64,000 nt of DNA from assembly GCA_015059925.1 (NCBI GenBank), contig SUZL01000008.1, forward strand, positions 32,683 through 96,682. The letters run 5' to 3'. The notes beneath the pieces were generated by a model. It was given only the letters and a program-made list of their open reading frames with translations. It did not search any database and was not told the DNA's origin. Positions within the stretch are counted from its first letter, which is position 1. Each line of letters starts with the position of its first letter. A program made the translations under genes and the position numbers. This DNA comes from Rikenellaceae bacterium (lineage in GTDB: Bacteria; Bacteroidota; Bacteroidia; Bacteroidales; Rikenellaceae). Below, piece by piece: positions 7,796 to 16,030 of this stretch.

Positions 7796-8836
7796 TTATT
7801 TCACGTTATTCTTCTGCTCGGCCGTTGAGAGCAGACCGCAGGCGGCCTTGATGTCCTCGCCGCGTGAGGCGCGGATCGTAGTCTGTATTCCCTTGACTGT
7901 CAACGTGTCGCGGAAGGCTCGCATACGCTCGTCTGAGGGCGAGAAGTAGGGCGAGTCGGGAATCTTGTGGAAACGGATGAGGTTGATGCGGCACTTGATG
8001 CCGTCCAGCAGGCGGCACAACTCCTTGATATGCGCGGGCGAGTCGTTCAGCCCCTCCATCACGATATACTCGAACGAGACGCGGCGCTGGCCCGTAAAGT
8101 CGTAGCGGCGCAGGGTGTCGCACACCTCGCGTATGGGGTAGGCATTCTCGATGGGCATAATCTCGCGGCGCTCCTCGTGGAAGGGGTTGTGCAGGCTGAT
8201 GGCAAGATGCACCTTCGACTCCTGCAGGAAGCGATCTAGCTCGCGGCCGACGCCTGCCGTTGAGAGCGTTACGCGCGTGGGCGACCAGCCCATACCCCAA
8301 TCCGAGGTGATGATCTTCAAGGCGCGCAGCACGTTGTCGATGTTGTCCAGCGGCTCGCCCATACCCATAAATACAAGGTTCGTAAGGCGATCTGACTCGG
8401 GGATTGAGAGCACTTGGTTGATTATCTCCGTGGTCGAGAGCGAGTGTTGCAGCCCCTGACGGCCCGTAGCGCAGAAGCGGCAACCCATACGGCAACCCGC
8501 CTGCGACGATACGCAGAGCGTGGCGCGGTCGCCATCGGGGATGTAGGCCGACTCGATGTACTCACCCTGCAAGGTGCGGAACAGGTACTTCTTTGTGCCA
8601 TCGACAGAGCAGCTCTCCTTGAGTGGAGGGGTGAGCCCCAACGAGTAATTCTCGCTCAGAGCGGCACGCGCGGCCTTCGAGAGATTGGTCATCTGATCAA
8701 TATCGCGCACGCGCTGCGTGTAGAGCCAACGCGCAATCTGCCCCGCCGCAAAACGGGGTAGAGAGTTGGAGGCGCAGAGGTTGCCGAGTTCGTCGAGAGT
8801 AAGGCCGTAAAGGCTCGGTTTTGGGCTCTGTAACAT
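7796..8836 (-). CDS. rlmN: Dual-specificity 23S rRNA/tRNA adenine-C2 methyltransferase
   Basis: A 346-residue radical SAM enzyme that methylates C2 of A2503 in 23S rRNA and of A37 in some tRNAs. The radical SAM cluster is CRMGCRFC with Cys115, Cys119 and Cys122. Further motifs are VFMGMGEPLDN, LSTAGVG and LAISLHNPF. The C-terminal Cys333 (IKAACGLL) matches the conserved cysteine that forms the methyl-carrying thioether intermediate. The motifs are those of RlmN and not Cfr. A TACTTTTG -7 element lies upstream on the minus strand, and rsmG follows. Confidence 0.96.
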   Translation of the reverse strand: MLQSPKPSLYGLTLDELGNLCASNSLPRFAAGQIARWLYTQRVRDIDQMTNLSKAARAALSENYSLGLTPPLKESCSVDGTKKYLFRTLQGEYIESAYIPDGDRATLCVSSQAGCRMGCRFCATGRQGLQHSLSTTEIINQVLSIPESDRLTNLVFMGMGEPLDNIDNVLRALKIITSDWGMGWSPTRVTLSTAGVGRELDRFLQESKVHLAISLHNPFHEERREIMPIENAYPIREVCDTLRRYDFTGQRRVSFEYIVMEGLNDSPAHIKELCRLLDGIKCRINLIRFHKIPDSPYFSPSDERMRAFRDTLTVKGIQTTIRASRGEDIKAACGLLSTAEQKNNVK

Positions 8837-8858
8837 AGCAAAAATCTAACTACTGCAA

Positions 8859-8866
8859 CAAAAGTA
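8859..8866 (-). promoter_or_regulatory. -7 element TACTTTTG, rlmN-rsmG promoter
   Basis: Fits TAnnTTTG on the minus strand, 22 bp before the rlmN ATG. Confidence 0.65.
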
Positions 8867-8920
8867 AAAAAAAAATGAAGATTTTTCTTCGATGTGCATT
8901 ATTTTTTGGAATTTTATCAT

Positions 8921-8928
8921 TATATTTG
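8921..8928 (+). promoter_or_regulatory. -7 element TATATTTG, tonB promoter
   Basis: Exact consensus, divergent from the rlmN promoter. It predicts a 5' leader of about 75 nt before the ATG at 9009. Confidence 0.7.
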
Positions 8929-9008
8929 CCCAAACAACTGCGGGTATGCCCCTTTTGTCCCCAACTTAGAACGAACAAATTAAATTAAAAATAAAAAACT
9001 ACAACAGT

Positions 9009-9698
9009 ATGCAGATTAAAAAATCACCTAAGGCTGACCTTCAGAATTTCAAAGGTCTGTTCCTTGAGATCGGTCTGATTATCTCGTTGTTGATCACCAT
9101 CGGCGCATTCCTTTACGCTCCGAAGGAGTATCGTATCGAGCAGGTCGATTTGCAGTACGCCCCCATCGAGGAGGAGATTACCGAGATTACCCGTAACGAG
9201 CAGAAGCCGCCTGAGGCTCCCAAGAAGATCGAGATCAAGGTCTTCAACGACATTCTCGACATCGTTACCAACGACTCTAAGATTACCACCGAGATCTCAT
9301 TCTTCGACGAGTTGAGCGAGGATATGGAGATCGAGACTACCGTAGTTGAGGTAGAGGAGGAGGTGATCGAGGAGGATCAGCCCTTCATCAAGGTAGAGAA
9401 GATGCCTACCTTCCGTGGTGGTGATTTGAACAACTTCCGTAACTGGGTTCAGGGTCGTCTTCGTTACCCCCAGATCGCACAGGAGAATGGTATCTCTGGT
9501 CGTGTAACCCTTTCGTTCGTTGTTGAGCGTGATGGTACCGTAACCAACATTCAGGTTCTCCAGTCTCCCGACCGTTCACTCGCTGAGGAGGCTACCCGCG
9601 TGGTAGGTAACTCACCCAAGTGGGAGCCGGGTATGCAGAGCAACAAGCCCGTACGTGTAAAGTACACCTTGCCTGTAGTATTCACCATTCAGAACTAA
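9009..9698 (+). CDS. Energy transducer TonB
   Basis: A 229-residue inner-membrane TonB protein. It would pass proton-motive-force energy from ExbB/ExbD to outer-membrane TonB-dependent receptors. It has a short cytoplasmic N-terminus, one transmembrane helix at about residues 16-36, a Glu/Pro-rich periplasmic spacer (about 45-130) and a C-terminal TonB domain (about 140-229) with GRVTLSFVVERDGTV and YTLPVVFTIQN. Very acidic spacers are common in this phylum, in place of the Pro-Lys repeats of E. coli. exbB and exbD are not in the window. It is monocistronic, with its own promoter and a strong terminator. The clean codon bias suggests high expression. Confidence 0.92.
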   Translation: MQIKKSPKADLQNFKGLFLEIGLIISLLITIGAFLYAPKEYRIEQVDLQYAPIEEEITEITRNEQKPPEAPKKIEIKVFNDILDIVTNDSKITTEISFFDELSEDMEIETTVVEVEEEVIEEDQPFIKVEKMPTFRGGDLNNFRNWVQGRLRYPQIAQENGISGRVTLSFVVERDGTVTNIQVLQSPDRSLAEEATRVVGNSPKWEPGMQSNKPVRVKYTLPVVFTIQN

Positions 9699-9718
9699 TC
9701 GTTAGTATCTAATACAGA

Positions 9719-9754
9719 GTATCCCGTACCCTTTCGATGCGGGATACTTTTTTT
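9719..9754 (+). terminator. Intrinsic terminator after tonB
   Basis: GTATCCC and GGGATAC form the stem, followed by seven T residues. The hairpin overlaps a spurious upstream ATG of the hflX frame at 9737, which helps place the true hflX start at 9767. Confidence 0.9.
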
Positions 9755-9766
9755 ATCTATATAGGT

Positions 9767-10987
9767 ATGGTAAAAACCAAGAGTGATAAGAACGCCCCGC
9801 AGCCCGAGGAGCAGGATCTGCGCCAACGCGCCGTGGTGGTAGCTGTCATTCGTGATGGACAACCCGTCGAGCAGGCCGAGGAGTTCCTCTCCGAGTTGGA
9901 GTTTCTGGCCGAGACGGCCGATATTGTTACCGTGCGCCGTTTCACGCAGCGCCTGCCGCAGCCCTCGTCGCGTATCTACGTCGGCCCGGGTAAGCTGGAG
10001 GAGATTGCGGCATACTGCGCCGAGAATGAGATCGACGTTGTGATCTTCGACGACGAGCTCTCGCCCTCGCAGACGCGCAACATCGAGAAGGTGATGCCCT
10101 GCCGCCTGCTGGACCGCACGCGACTGATCCTCGACATCTTTATGGCCCGCGCCCGTACGGCCTACGCCAAGACGCAGGTGCAGCTGGCGCAGTATGAGTA
10201 TATGTTGCCCCGATTGGCGGGTATGTGGACTCACCTCGAGCGTCAGCGAGGAGGTACGGGTACGCGAGGCGGAGCCGGTGAGCGCGAGATCGAGACCGAC
10301 CGCCGTATCGTGCGTAACCGCATCTCGAAGCTCAAGGAGGAGCTCACGAAGATTGATCGCCAGATGGCCGTTCAGCGCTCGAACCGAGGTTCGATGGTGC
10401 GCGTGGCGCTGGTGGGATATACCAACGTGGGAAAATCGACGCTGATGAATCTGGTATCGAAGAGCGAGGTCTTTGCCGAGAACAAACTCTTTGCTACGCT
10501 CGACACGACCGTGCGAAAGGTTGTCTTCGACAATCTGCCTTTCCTGCTATCCGATACGGTTGGATTTATCCGCAAGTTGCCTACGGAGCTTATCGAGTCG
10601 TTCAAATCGACACTCGACGAGGTGCGCGAGGCCGACCTGCTGATTCACGTCGTGGATATTTCGCACCCCAACTTCGAGGAGCAGATCGACGTAGTGAAGC
10701 AGACGTTGCAGGATATTGGCGTGGGCGACAAACCCGTATATCTGGTATTCAACAAGATCGACGCATACACATACGTCAAGAAGGATGAGGATGATCTGAC
10801 GCCCGCCACACGCCGCAATATGTCGCTCGAGGATCTGAAGAAGAGCTGGATTGCGAAGGCCAATACGCCCTGCATCTTCATCTCGGCCGTAGAACGACTC
10901 AACATCGAGAAGCTGCGCTCGGATCTGTATGGTATGGTTCGTGAGATACACGCTGGGCGTTATCCGTTTAACAATTTCCTTTATTAA
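9767..10987 (+). CDS. hflX: GTPase HflX
   Basis: A 406-residue ribosome-associated GTPase that splits or rescues stalled 70S ribosomes, notably under heat stress. It has the N-terminal HflX domain (GPGKLEEIAAYCAENEIDVVIFDD), the QLAQYEYMLPRLAGMWTHLERQ helix region and GGxGTRGGAGEREIETDRR glycine-rich linker. The G domain starts near residue 210 with G1 GYTNVGKST, then DTVGFIRKLP (G3), NKID (G4) and SAVERLNIEKL (G5 region). The ATG at 9767 is preferred because the in-frame ATG at 9737 lies in the tonB terminator hairpin. upp follows 20 bp later, probably on one transcript. Confidence 0.95.
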   Translation: MVKTKSDKNAPQPEEQDLRQRAVVVAVIRDGQPVEQAEEFLSELEFLAETADIVTVRRFTQRLPQPSSRIYVGPGKLEEIAAYCAENEIDVVIFDDELSPSQTRNIEKVMPCRLLDRTRLILDIFMARARTAYAKTQVQLAQYEYMLPRLAGMWTHLERQRGGTGTRGGAGEREIETDRRIVRNRISKLKEELTKIDRQMAVQRSNRGSMVRVALVGYTNVGKSTLMNLVSKSEVFAENKLFATLDTTVRKVVFDNLPFLLSDTVGFIRKLPTELIESFKSTLDEVREADLLIHVVDISHPNFEEQIDVVKQTLQDIGVGDKPVYLVFNKIDAYTYVKKDEDDLTPATRRNMSLEDLKKSWIAKANTPCIFISAVERLNIEKLRSDLYGMVREIHAGRYPFNNFLY

Positions 10988-11007
10988 CAATAAAAACCTA
11001 AGGTGCA

Positions 11008-11661
11008 ATGGTACACATCTTGAACAAGGAGAATACGATTCTCAATAAGTTTCTGGCCCAGATCCGCGACCGCGAGGTGCAGACCGACTCGATGCGTTTT
11101 CGTCGAAACTTGGAGCGCATAGGCGAGGTGATGGCCTACGAGATTTCGCGCACGCTCGACTACCGCACAACGACCGTGGAGACGCCGCTGGGCGAGGCTA
11201 CGGTGGAGATGATTGGCGATAAGATTGTGTTGGCAACGATCCTGCGCGCGGGACTGCCACTGCATCAGGGTTTTATGAACTATTATGACGATGCAGAGAG
11301 TGTCTTCGTGGCGGCCTATCGCAAGAGCTCGAAGGATGGCTCGTTCAAGGTGAAGGTGGAGTATGTCTCAAGCTGCGACCTCGAAGGCAAGACGCTCATT
11401 CTGGTCGATCCGATGCTGGCTACGGGTACATCGCTCGTGTTGGCTTACGAGGCACTCATTGCCAAGGGTGGCGAGCCCCAGCATACGCACGTTGCGTCGG
11501 TTATCGCCAGCGAGCAGGGTGTCGATTACGCCCTGAGGCACCTCCCTTCACGCAAGACCACGCTGTGGGTGGCGGCCGTAGATGCCGAGCTTACCTCGCG
11601 CGCCTACATCGTGCCCGGAATTGGTGATGCGGGTGATCTCTCCTTCGGCGAAAAACTGTAA
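11008..11661 (+). CDS. upp: Uracil phosphoribosyltransferase
   Basis: A 217-residue pyrimidine-salvage enzyme that makes UMP from uracil and PRPP. The PRPP-binding loop is LILVDPMLATGTSLVLAYEAL (about residues 130-150). The C-terminal YIVPGIGDAGDLSFGEKL is the uracil-binding signature of the family. The 20-bp gap from hflX has no promoter consensus, so cotranscription is likely. A bidirectional terminator follows, separating it from the convergent ABC-transporter operon. Confidence 0.96.
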   Translation: MVHILNKENTILNKFLAQIRDREVQTDSMRFRRNLERIGEVMAYEISRTLDYRTTTVETPLGEATVEMIGDKIVLATILRAGLPLHQGFMNYYDDAESVFVAAYRKSSKDGSFKVKVEYVSSCDLEGKTLILVDPMLATGTSLVLAYEALIAKGGEPQHTHVASVIASEQGVDYALRHLPSRKTTLWVAAVDAELTSRAYIVPGIGDAGDLSFGEKL

Positions 11662-11665
11662 AAAT

Positions 11666-11683
11666 CGTATAACAAGGTGATTA
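11666..11683 (+). repeat. Short fragment (left end) of dispersed repeat
   Basis: cgtataacaaggtgatta matches the left end of copy C (gtctaacaaggtgattttt) directly after the upp stop and before the terminator. At 18 bp the match is suggestive only. Confidence 0.4.
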
Positions 11684-11690
11684 AAAATAA

Positions 11691-11730
11691 AAAGAGTCTG
11701 TCGGCGTAATGCACGACAGGCTCTTTTTTT
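11691..11730. terminator. Bidirectional terminator between upp and the fecE-like gene
   Basis: AAAGAG-CTGTCG and CGACAG-CTCTTT form a 12-bp stem with A and T runs on its two sides. Confidence 0.9.
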
Positions 11731-11747
11731 ATCATTACTTTTTGTAT

Positions 11748-12506
11748 CTACTCCTTCACGCTGACCGAGCGTGTGGCGGGATCGAAGCGGACGATTCCCG
11801 TTGTGAAGAGGCGTTCGATGTGGCCGCTGCGAACCATCTCCTCGGTGGGGAGGATGTGCAGATGCGGGGGCGAGATGAGGGCTATCGAGTCGCACAGCTC
11901 CAAAGCAATATCGAGCTCGTGCGTCGAGAAGAGGATGCACTTCCGCTCCTCGTGTGCCAAGCGGCGCAGGAGTGTGCATAGCTCGTAGCGGTTGGGCATA
12001 TCGAGAAAGGCCGTAGGTTCGTCGAGCAGGATGATGGAGGTCTGCTGCGCCAGAGCGCGGGCAATCATAATGCGCTGGCACTCGCCATCCGACATACTAT
12101 CCATCGTGCGGTCGGCGTAGTCGCTCATCCCCACCGAGGCGAGAGCCTCGCCAACAATCGCCTCATCCTGAGGCTGTATGCGGCCAATCCAATTGGTGTA
12201 GGGGGCGCGACCGAGCGCCACTACGTCGCGGCAACGCAGATTCGTGATACGCACCTTGTCCGTCGTAACCAGAGCCACCGTCTTGGCCATCTCCGTAGGC
12301 GAAAGCTCCTCGATGCGCTTGCCGCAGAGGATGATCTCGCCTCGCTGCTTTGGCCCAAGTGCCGCTATGGCGCGCAGAAGCGTACTCTTGCCCGTGCCGT
12401 TGCGGCCCACGAGTGCCGTAAGGCCACCCGAAGGAATCTCGCCCGAGAGCGAGTCGATAAGCGTCAGCGAGCCATAGCCGAGGGTTAGGTTTTCAAAACG
12501 TATCAT
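11748..12506 (-). CDS. FecE-type ABC transporter ATP-binding protein
   Basis: A 252-residue ATPase of the iron-siderophore/cobalamin importer family. It has Walker A GRNGTGKST (about residues 36-44), a Q-loop region, the ABC signature as MSDGECQR near 137 (usual form LSGGQ), Walker B IILLDEPTAFLD near 155 and the switch His in STHELDIALE. It starts 2 bp after the permease gene, so the two form one transporter. No substrate-binding protein or outer-membrane receptor is encoded alongside. The substrate (siderophore, haem or cobalamin) cannot be told. Confidence 0.92.
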   Translation of the reverse strand: MIRFENLTLGYGSLTLIDSLSGEIPSGGLTALVGRNGTGKSTLLRAIAALGPKQRGEIILCGKRIEELSPTEMAKTVALVTTDKVRITNLRCRDVVALGRAPYTNWIGRIQPQDEAIVGEALASVGMSDYADRTMDSMSDGECQRIMIARALAQQTSIILLDEPTAFLDMPNRYELCTLLRRLAHEERKCILFSTHELDIALELCDSIALISPPHLHILPTEEMVRSGHIERLFTTGIVRFDPATRSVSVKE

Positions 12507-12508
12507 AG

Positions 12509-13513
12509 TTAGACGATATTTTTATTGCGGATGACAACCCACACCACGATGGGGATTCCGAGCAGGGCCGTTATGGTATTGACGGGCAGCGTCAGCATCT
12601 TCGAGACGATGTTGCACAGCAACAGTGCAACGGCGCCCGTCATTGCCGAGGCGGGCATCAGCGTGCGGTGGTCGGCCTCGCGGAAGAGGATGCGGGCGAC
12701 GTGCGGTATGGCCAAGCCGATAAATCCGATAGGGCCGCAGAAGGCCGTAACGGTTCCCGCCAGCAGGGTTGTCGAGAGCAGTATCAGCGTGCGCGTGCGC
12801 TGGATGTTGGCACCCATCGTGCGGGCGTACTCCTCGCCCATCAGCAGCAGGTTGAGCGGCTTGATGGCTGCAACCGATATGGTAAGACCTGCGATGACGG
12901 CCGGTGCTACAAGGGCGAGTTGCGCCGAGGTTACATCGCCCAGCGAGCCCATAGTCCAGATAACGAAGCTCTTGAGGGCCTCTTCGGCGCTCAGGTATTG
13001 GAGAATCTGAACGATGGCGCTCACGCCCGAGCTGACCATCATACCCAAAATCAGGATCACCATAATATCCTTTATCCTGCGGCTGACGGCCGCCACAACA
13101 GTCAGAATCGCGGCTGCGCCCACCCACGCGGCACCTGCCGTGCCGAGCGACGAAAAGGTCGAGGTGCTGGCAATGCCGAGCAGCGGTGCGCCGAGGATGA
13201 AGATAGCCACGCCGAGGCTCGCGCCCGAGCTTACGCCCAAGACGTAGGGGCCAGCCAGCGGATTGCGGAACAGCGTCTGCATCTGCAGGCCACTCACCGC
13301 GAGGGCCGCACCCGCGAGGATCGCCACGATGGCCTTCATCAGGCGTATGTCGAGGATGATTTTGCGCGTTATGGGGTCGCAGTCGCCTCCCGTCAGGGCG
13401 GCCCACACATCGCCGATGGCGATGCCGACCGAGCCGACCATAATGTCGATGGCCAGCAGCAGTGCGATCGCTATTGCGAGCACGGTGAAGAGTATGGCGG
13501 AGCGTTGTCTCAT
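12509..13513 (-). CDS. FecCD-family ABC transporter permease
   Basis: A 334-residue integral membrane permease of the FecCD/BtuC family with about ten hydrophobic segments. Family motifs include ALAVSGLQMQTLFRNPLAGPYVLGVSSGAS near residues 75-100 and GPIGFIGLAIPHVARIL near 260, the coupling region for the ATPase. It imports iron-siderophore, haem or cobalamin with the downstream ATPase. The start codon overlaps the stop of the upstream sulfatase gene in a TAATG arrangement, which implies translational coupling. The usual binding-protein gene at this operon position is replaced by the sulfatase. Confidence 0.92.
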   Translation of the reverse strand: MRQRSAILFTVLAIAIALLLAIDIMVGSVGIAIGDVWAALTGGDCDPITRKIILDIRLMKAIVAILAGAALAVSGLQMQTLFRNPLAGPYVLGVSSGASLGVAIFILGAPLLGIASTSTFSSLGTAGAAWVGAAAILTVVAAVSRRIKDIMVILILGMMVSSGVSAIVQILQYLSAEEALKSFVIWTMGSLGDVTSAQLALVAPAVIAGLTISVAAIKPLNLLLMGEEYARTMGANIQRTRTLILLSTTLLAGTVTAFCGPIGFIGLAIPHVARILFREADHRTLMPASAMTGAVALLLCNIVSKMLTLPVNTITALLGIPIVVWVVIRNKNIV

Positions 13514-15348
13514 TATCTTGAGCGAATATCTTGGTGTAGGGTTTGCAGGATGGCTTTGCCGCGTCGGGCGAGCTCCTCGCTCTGGCCCTCGGATGCGATT
13601 ACGGCATCGCGCGTGCAGTCATACACAACGTAGCCGTCGGCATCGATCACACCGAAAGCGTTGTTATACGACCAGAAGGCGTGGTGGGGAATCGCGGGGT
13701 TGAAGATGTCGCGACTGAAGATGTTGTCGCTATCGCTAAGCCCCATCTGCGAGAGTAGCGTAGCCTCCAAATCGGCCTGCGAGCAGAAGGTATCTACGAC
13801 CTGCGGCCCGCCTTTCAGCGCACCGCCCGTCCAGATCATCGGGATGCGTTGGCGCTCGAGCGAGCCCGTAGTGAGCCTCTCGGGGTAGGGCATACCGTGA
13901 TCGGCAATCAGGATTATGAGCATATCATCCCACGCGGGCGACTCTCGCCAGCGGTCGATCATCGCGCCCACGCAGTGGTCGGTGTAGGCAACCGAGTTGA
14001 GAATCTTGTTCTCGAAAGCCTCGTAGGGCACATCAAAGGGCTCGTGCGAGCTCAGAGTAAGCAGCGTAGCGAAGAAAGGCTTCTCCTCGGCCGAGAGGCG
14101 CAGCACCTCGTCGGCGAAGTAGGGGCAGACAACATCGTCGGCATAGCCCCACTCGTTTGTCGGGGCGTCGAAGTGCATCTGCGCCTTGTCGGTGATTCGC
14201 TCCACGCCCGTGCCGTAGAGGTAGGAGATGGTGTTGGTGAAGTTGGCATCGCCGCCATACATAAAACTCGTCGCGTAGCCAGCGCTCCGAAGCGAGCGAG
14301 CTATCGAGGGGAGCGTATGGGCCTTCTTGGGGTACTTCATAACCGAGACAACGGGGTGGGCGGGGTAGCCGCTCATAACGGCCACCGTGCCGCGATCGGT
14401 GCGGTAGGAGTTGGCAAACATATTCTCGAACCATAGGCCTTCGCTCTTTATGCGTTGCAGGTTGGGGGCTACGGCCTTGCCATCTATAGTCTCGTCGAGA
14501 ACCGTGCGGCCCAGACTCTCCAGCATTATCAGCACCACGTTGGGGCGATCGGTCTTGAGCAGCTGCTCAGTCTGTGCGGGGGCGTCGGTCGAGAGCGTGG
14601 AGAAGATCTCGGCGCACTCCTCGACAGAGAAGTAGCGGTAGTCGTCGGCCTTAAGCTCGGAGCGGGCGGCTGACGAGAGGAACGAGAAGATGGGGTTGGT
14701 GGCAGCCTGATTCAGGAACATATTGTCGCTGAAATAGACCTTGCTCACGTTGGCCGGTGCGGTATCCACGCCGCCACGAATGGCCAAAAAGAGCAGACCT
14801 CCCGTCAGCAGCAGCGCAAGCGTGGAGCCGATGCGGGCATTGAGGCTCTGCTTCACCCTACGGTAGATCTTCGTTATGGGGCACCACGCGGCGTAGAGCA
14901 GCGCGGCATAGATGACAAAGAGCAGTGTTGTCGGCCACACGTCGCCCCACGTCAGGCTGGCGGCAGCCTCCTTCGGGGTGGCCAGATAGGGTAGGATGGT
15001 GCTGTCGAGGCGGAAGTCCCAATGACGGAATAGCCCCATATCGACCGCAACGAGCAGCGACAGAAGGATGGCCATAACGGCAAAATAGCCCTTCAGCAGG
15101 CGGCTCATCACCTGCTCCGAGATGGGAACCCACACCGCAAGGAGCATCACAAGCCACGGCAATGCGGTAACGTAGGCCGCAACGGTGGAGTCGAGCAGAA
15201 GTCCGTTAGCGAGAACGCCCCACAGCTCCGATGCCGAGGCCTCGGCCGCGCGAGAGGAGTACCACGCCAGAAACAGTGGCTTCTGCAGTGCCATAAGCAC
15301 TACGGACGAAAGGTAGAGGGCGGCCGTTAGGAGTATCTTGCGTAACAT
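13513..15348 (-). CDS. LTA synthase/alkaline-phosphatase-superfamily sulfatase, membrane-anchored
   Basis: A 611-residue protein with about five transmembrane helices (residues 1-200) and an extracytoplasmic sulfatase-fold domain. Metal and nucleophile motifs are NVVLIMLESLGRTVLDE near residue 285 and YRTDRGTVAVMSGYP near 325, with Thr as likely nucleophile. LIADHG near 505 supplies metal ligands. These match the LTA synthase/phosphoglycerol transferase group and not true sulfatases with formylglycine. In Gram-negatives such proteins transfer phosphoglycerol or phosphoethanolamine to envelope glycans. The ATG at 15348 is chosen because the longer frame (15393) begins upstream of the TATCTTTG promoter element. 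It is translationally coupled to the FecD-type permease. Confidence 0.85.
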   Translation of the reverse strand: MLRKILLTAALYLSSVVLMALQKPLFLAWYSSRAAEASASELWGVLANGLLLDSTVAAYVTALPWLVMLLAVWVPISEQVMSRLLKGYFAVMAILLSLLVAVDMGLFRHWDFRLDSTILPYLATPKEAAASLTWGDVWPTTLLFVIYAALLYAAWCPITKIYRRVKQSLNARIGSTLALLLTGGLLFLAIRGGVDTAPANVSKVYFSDNMFLNQAATNPIFSFLSSAARSELKADDYRYFSVEECAEIFSTLSTDAPAQTEQLLKTDRPNVVLIMLESLGRTVLDETIDGKAVAPNLQRIKSEGLWFENMFANSYRTDRGTVAVMSGYPAHPVVSVMKYPKKAHTLPSIARSLRSAGYATSFMYGGDANFTNTISYLYGTGVERITDKAQMHFDAPTNEWGYADDVVCPYFADEVLRLSAEEKPFFATLLTLSSHEPFDVPYEAFENKILNSVAYTDHCVGAMIDRWRESPAWDDMLIILIADHGMPYPERLTTGSLERQRIPMIWTGGALKGGPQVVDTFCSQADLEATLLSQMGLSDSDNIFSRDIFNPAIPHHAFWSYNNAFGVIDADGYVVYDCTRDAVIASEGQSEELARRGKAILQTLHQDIRSR

Positions 15349-15374
15349 TTTTCCGTGTTGTGAAATCGATCGTA

Positions 15375-15382
15375 CAAAGATA
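15375..15382 (-). promoter_or_regulatory. -7 element TATCTTTG, sulfatase-fecDE operon promoter
   Basis: Exact consensus on the minus strand, 26 bp upstream of the ATG at 15348. It rules out the longer reading frame start. Confidence 0.75.
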
Positions 15383-15394
15383 GTTATTTTCAAT

Positions 15395-15421
15395 AAAAAA
15401 GACTACCCATCGGGGGTAGTC
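15395..15421 (-). terminator. Intrinsic terminator after the DUF4332-like gene
   Basis: GACTACC and GGGTAGTC pair, followed by six T residues on the minus strand, just ahead of the next promoter. Confidence 0.88.
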
Positions 15422-15468
15422 TCTTACTTTTACTGTCAAGATAGACCAAATGTGAGTCGCTTTGCTGC

Positions 15469-15876
15469 TTAGTAGCTCATCGTAACCTCCATCTCCTTGG
15501 CCTGATCAATCATCTTCTGAAGCTCCGACTCGCTCGGTACGCGGTTTACCAGATTCTTCTCGGCATTGACCTCCTCCATCTTCTTCTGAAGGTTGGCAGC
15601 TACGCGGTGGCGGAACTCCTTGACGGTATCAACGCCAGCAGCCTCCAACAACTCGGCGAACTGGGGGCCTACGCCCTTGATGCGGAACAGGTCGGCGTGA
15701 TTGGTCCAGCGGAGGATCAACTTCTCGCTGATCTCGGTCTTCTCGGCCATCTCCTTGCGTCCCTTAGCCGTTGCGCACGCTGCGAGCAGATCCTCGGGAG
15801 TCTTAACGCCAGCAGCCTCCAATTTAGCAGCATAAGCCTCGCCTATGCCCTCGATGTCGATAATTTTGTATGCCAT
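15469..15876 (-). CDS. DUF4332-type helix-hairpin-helix protein
   Basis: A 135-residue soluble protein with two helix-hairpin-helix-like units. MAYKIIDIEGIGEAYAAKL starts the first (IEGIGEAYAAKLEAAGVKTPEDLL). The second is FRIKGVGPQFAELLEAAGVDTVKEF near residue 75. This duplicated pattern is typical of DUF4332 proteins, which resemble DNA-binding HhH domains but have no established role. The ATG at 15876 is preferred because the TATATTTG promoter at 15916-15923 overlaps the longer frame. The gene is monocistronic with its own promoter and terminator. The function is unknown; a role in nucleic-acid binding is only an analogy. Confidence 0.75.
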   Translation of the reverse strand: MAYKIIDIEGIGEAYAAKLEAAGVKTPEDLLAACATAKGRKEMAEKTEISEKLILRWTNHADLFRIKGVGPQFAELLEAAGVDTVKEFRHRVAANLQKKMEEVNAEKNLVNRVPSESELQKMIDQAKEMEVTMSY

Positions 15877-15915
15877 ATTCTTTACAATTAAGTGGTTTAT
15901 AATCTGTTTCAATCC

Positions 15916-15923
15916 CAAATATA
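15916..15923 (-). promoter_or_regulatory. -7 element TATATTTG for the DUF4332-like gene
   Basis: Exact consensus on the minus strand, 39 bp upstream of the chosen ATG. Confidence 0.7.
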
Positions 15924-16003
15924 GACATTTTTTAGATAAAATCCCATTTTTTGCGACAAAATAATCTATTTCTTCGGCGACTTGTCGTTTCGGGCATTAT
16001 TAT

Positions 16004-16011
16004 TAACTTTG
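16004..16011 (+). promoter_or_regulatory. -7 element TAACTTTG, queA promoter
   Basis: Exact consensus, with a TTG at 15982 at roughly the expected -33 spacing. Confidence 0.72.
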
Positions 16012-16030
16012 TGGGCGTAAAGTGAAAGCT

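Noticed and set aside
13513..15348. True (formylglycine) sulfatase
   Set aside because: The C-x-P-S-R sulfatase signature is missing; the Thr-containing motif and membrane helices fit the LTA-synthase-like group.
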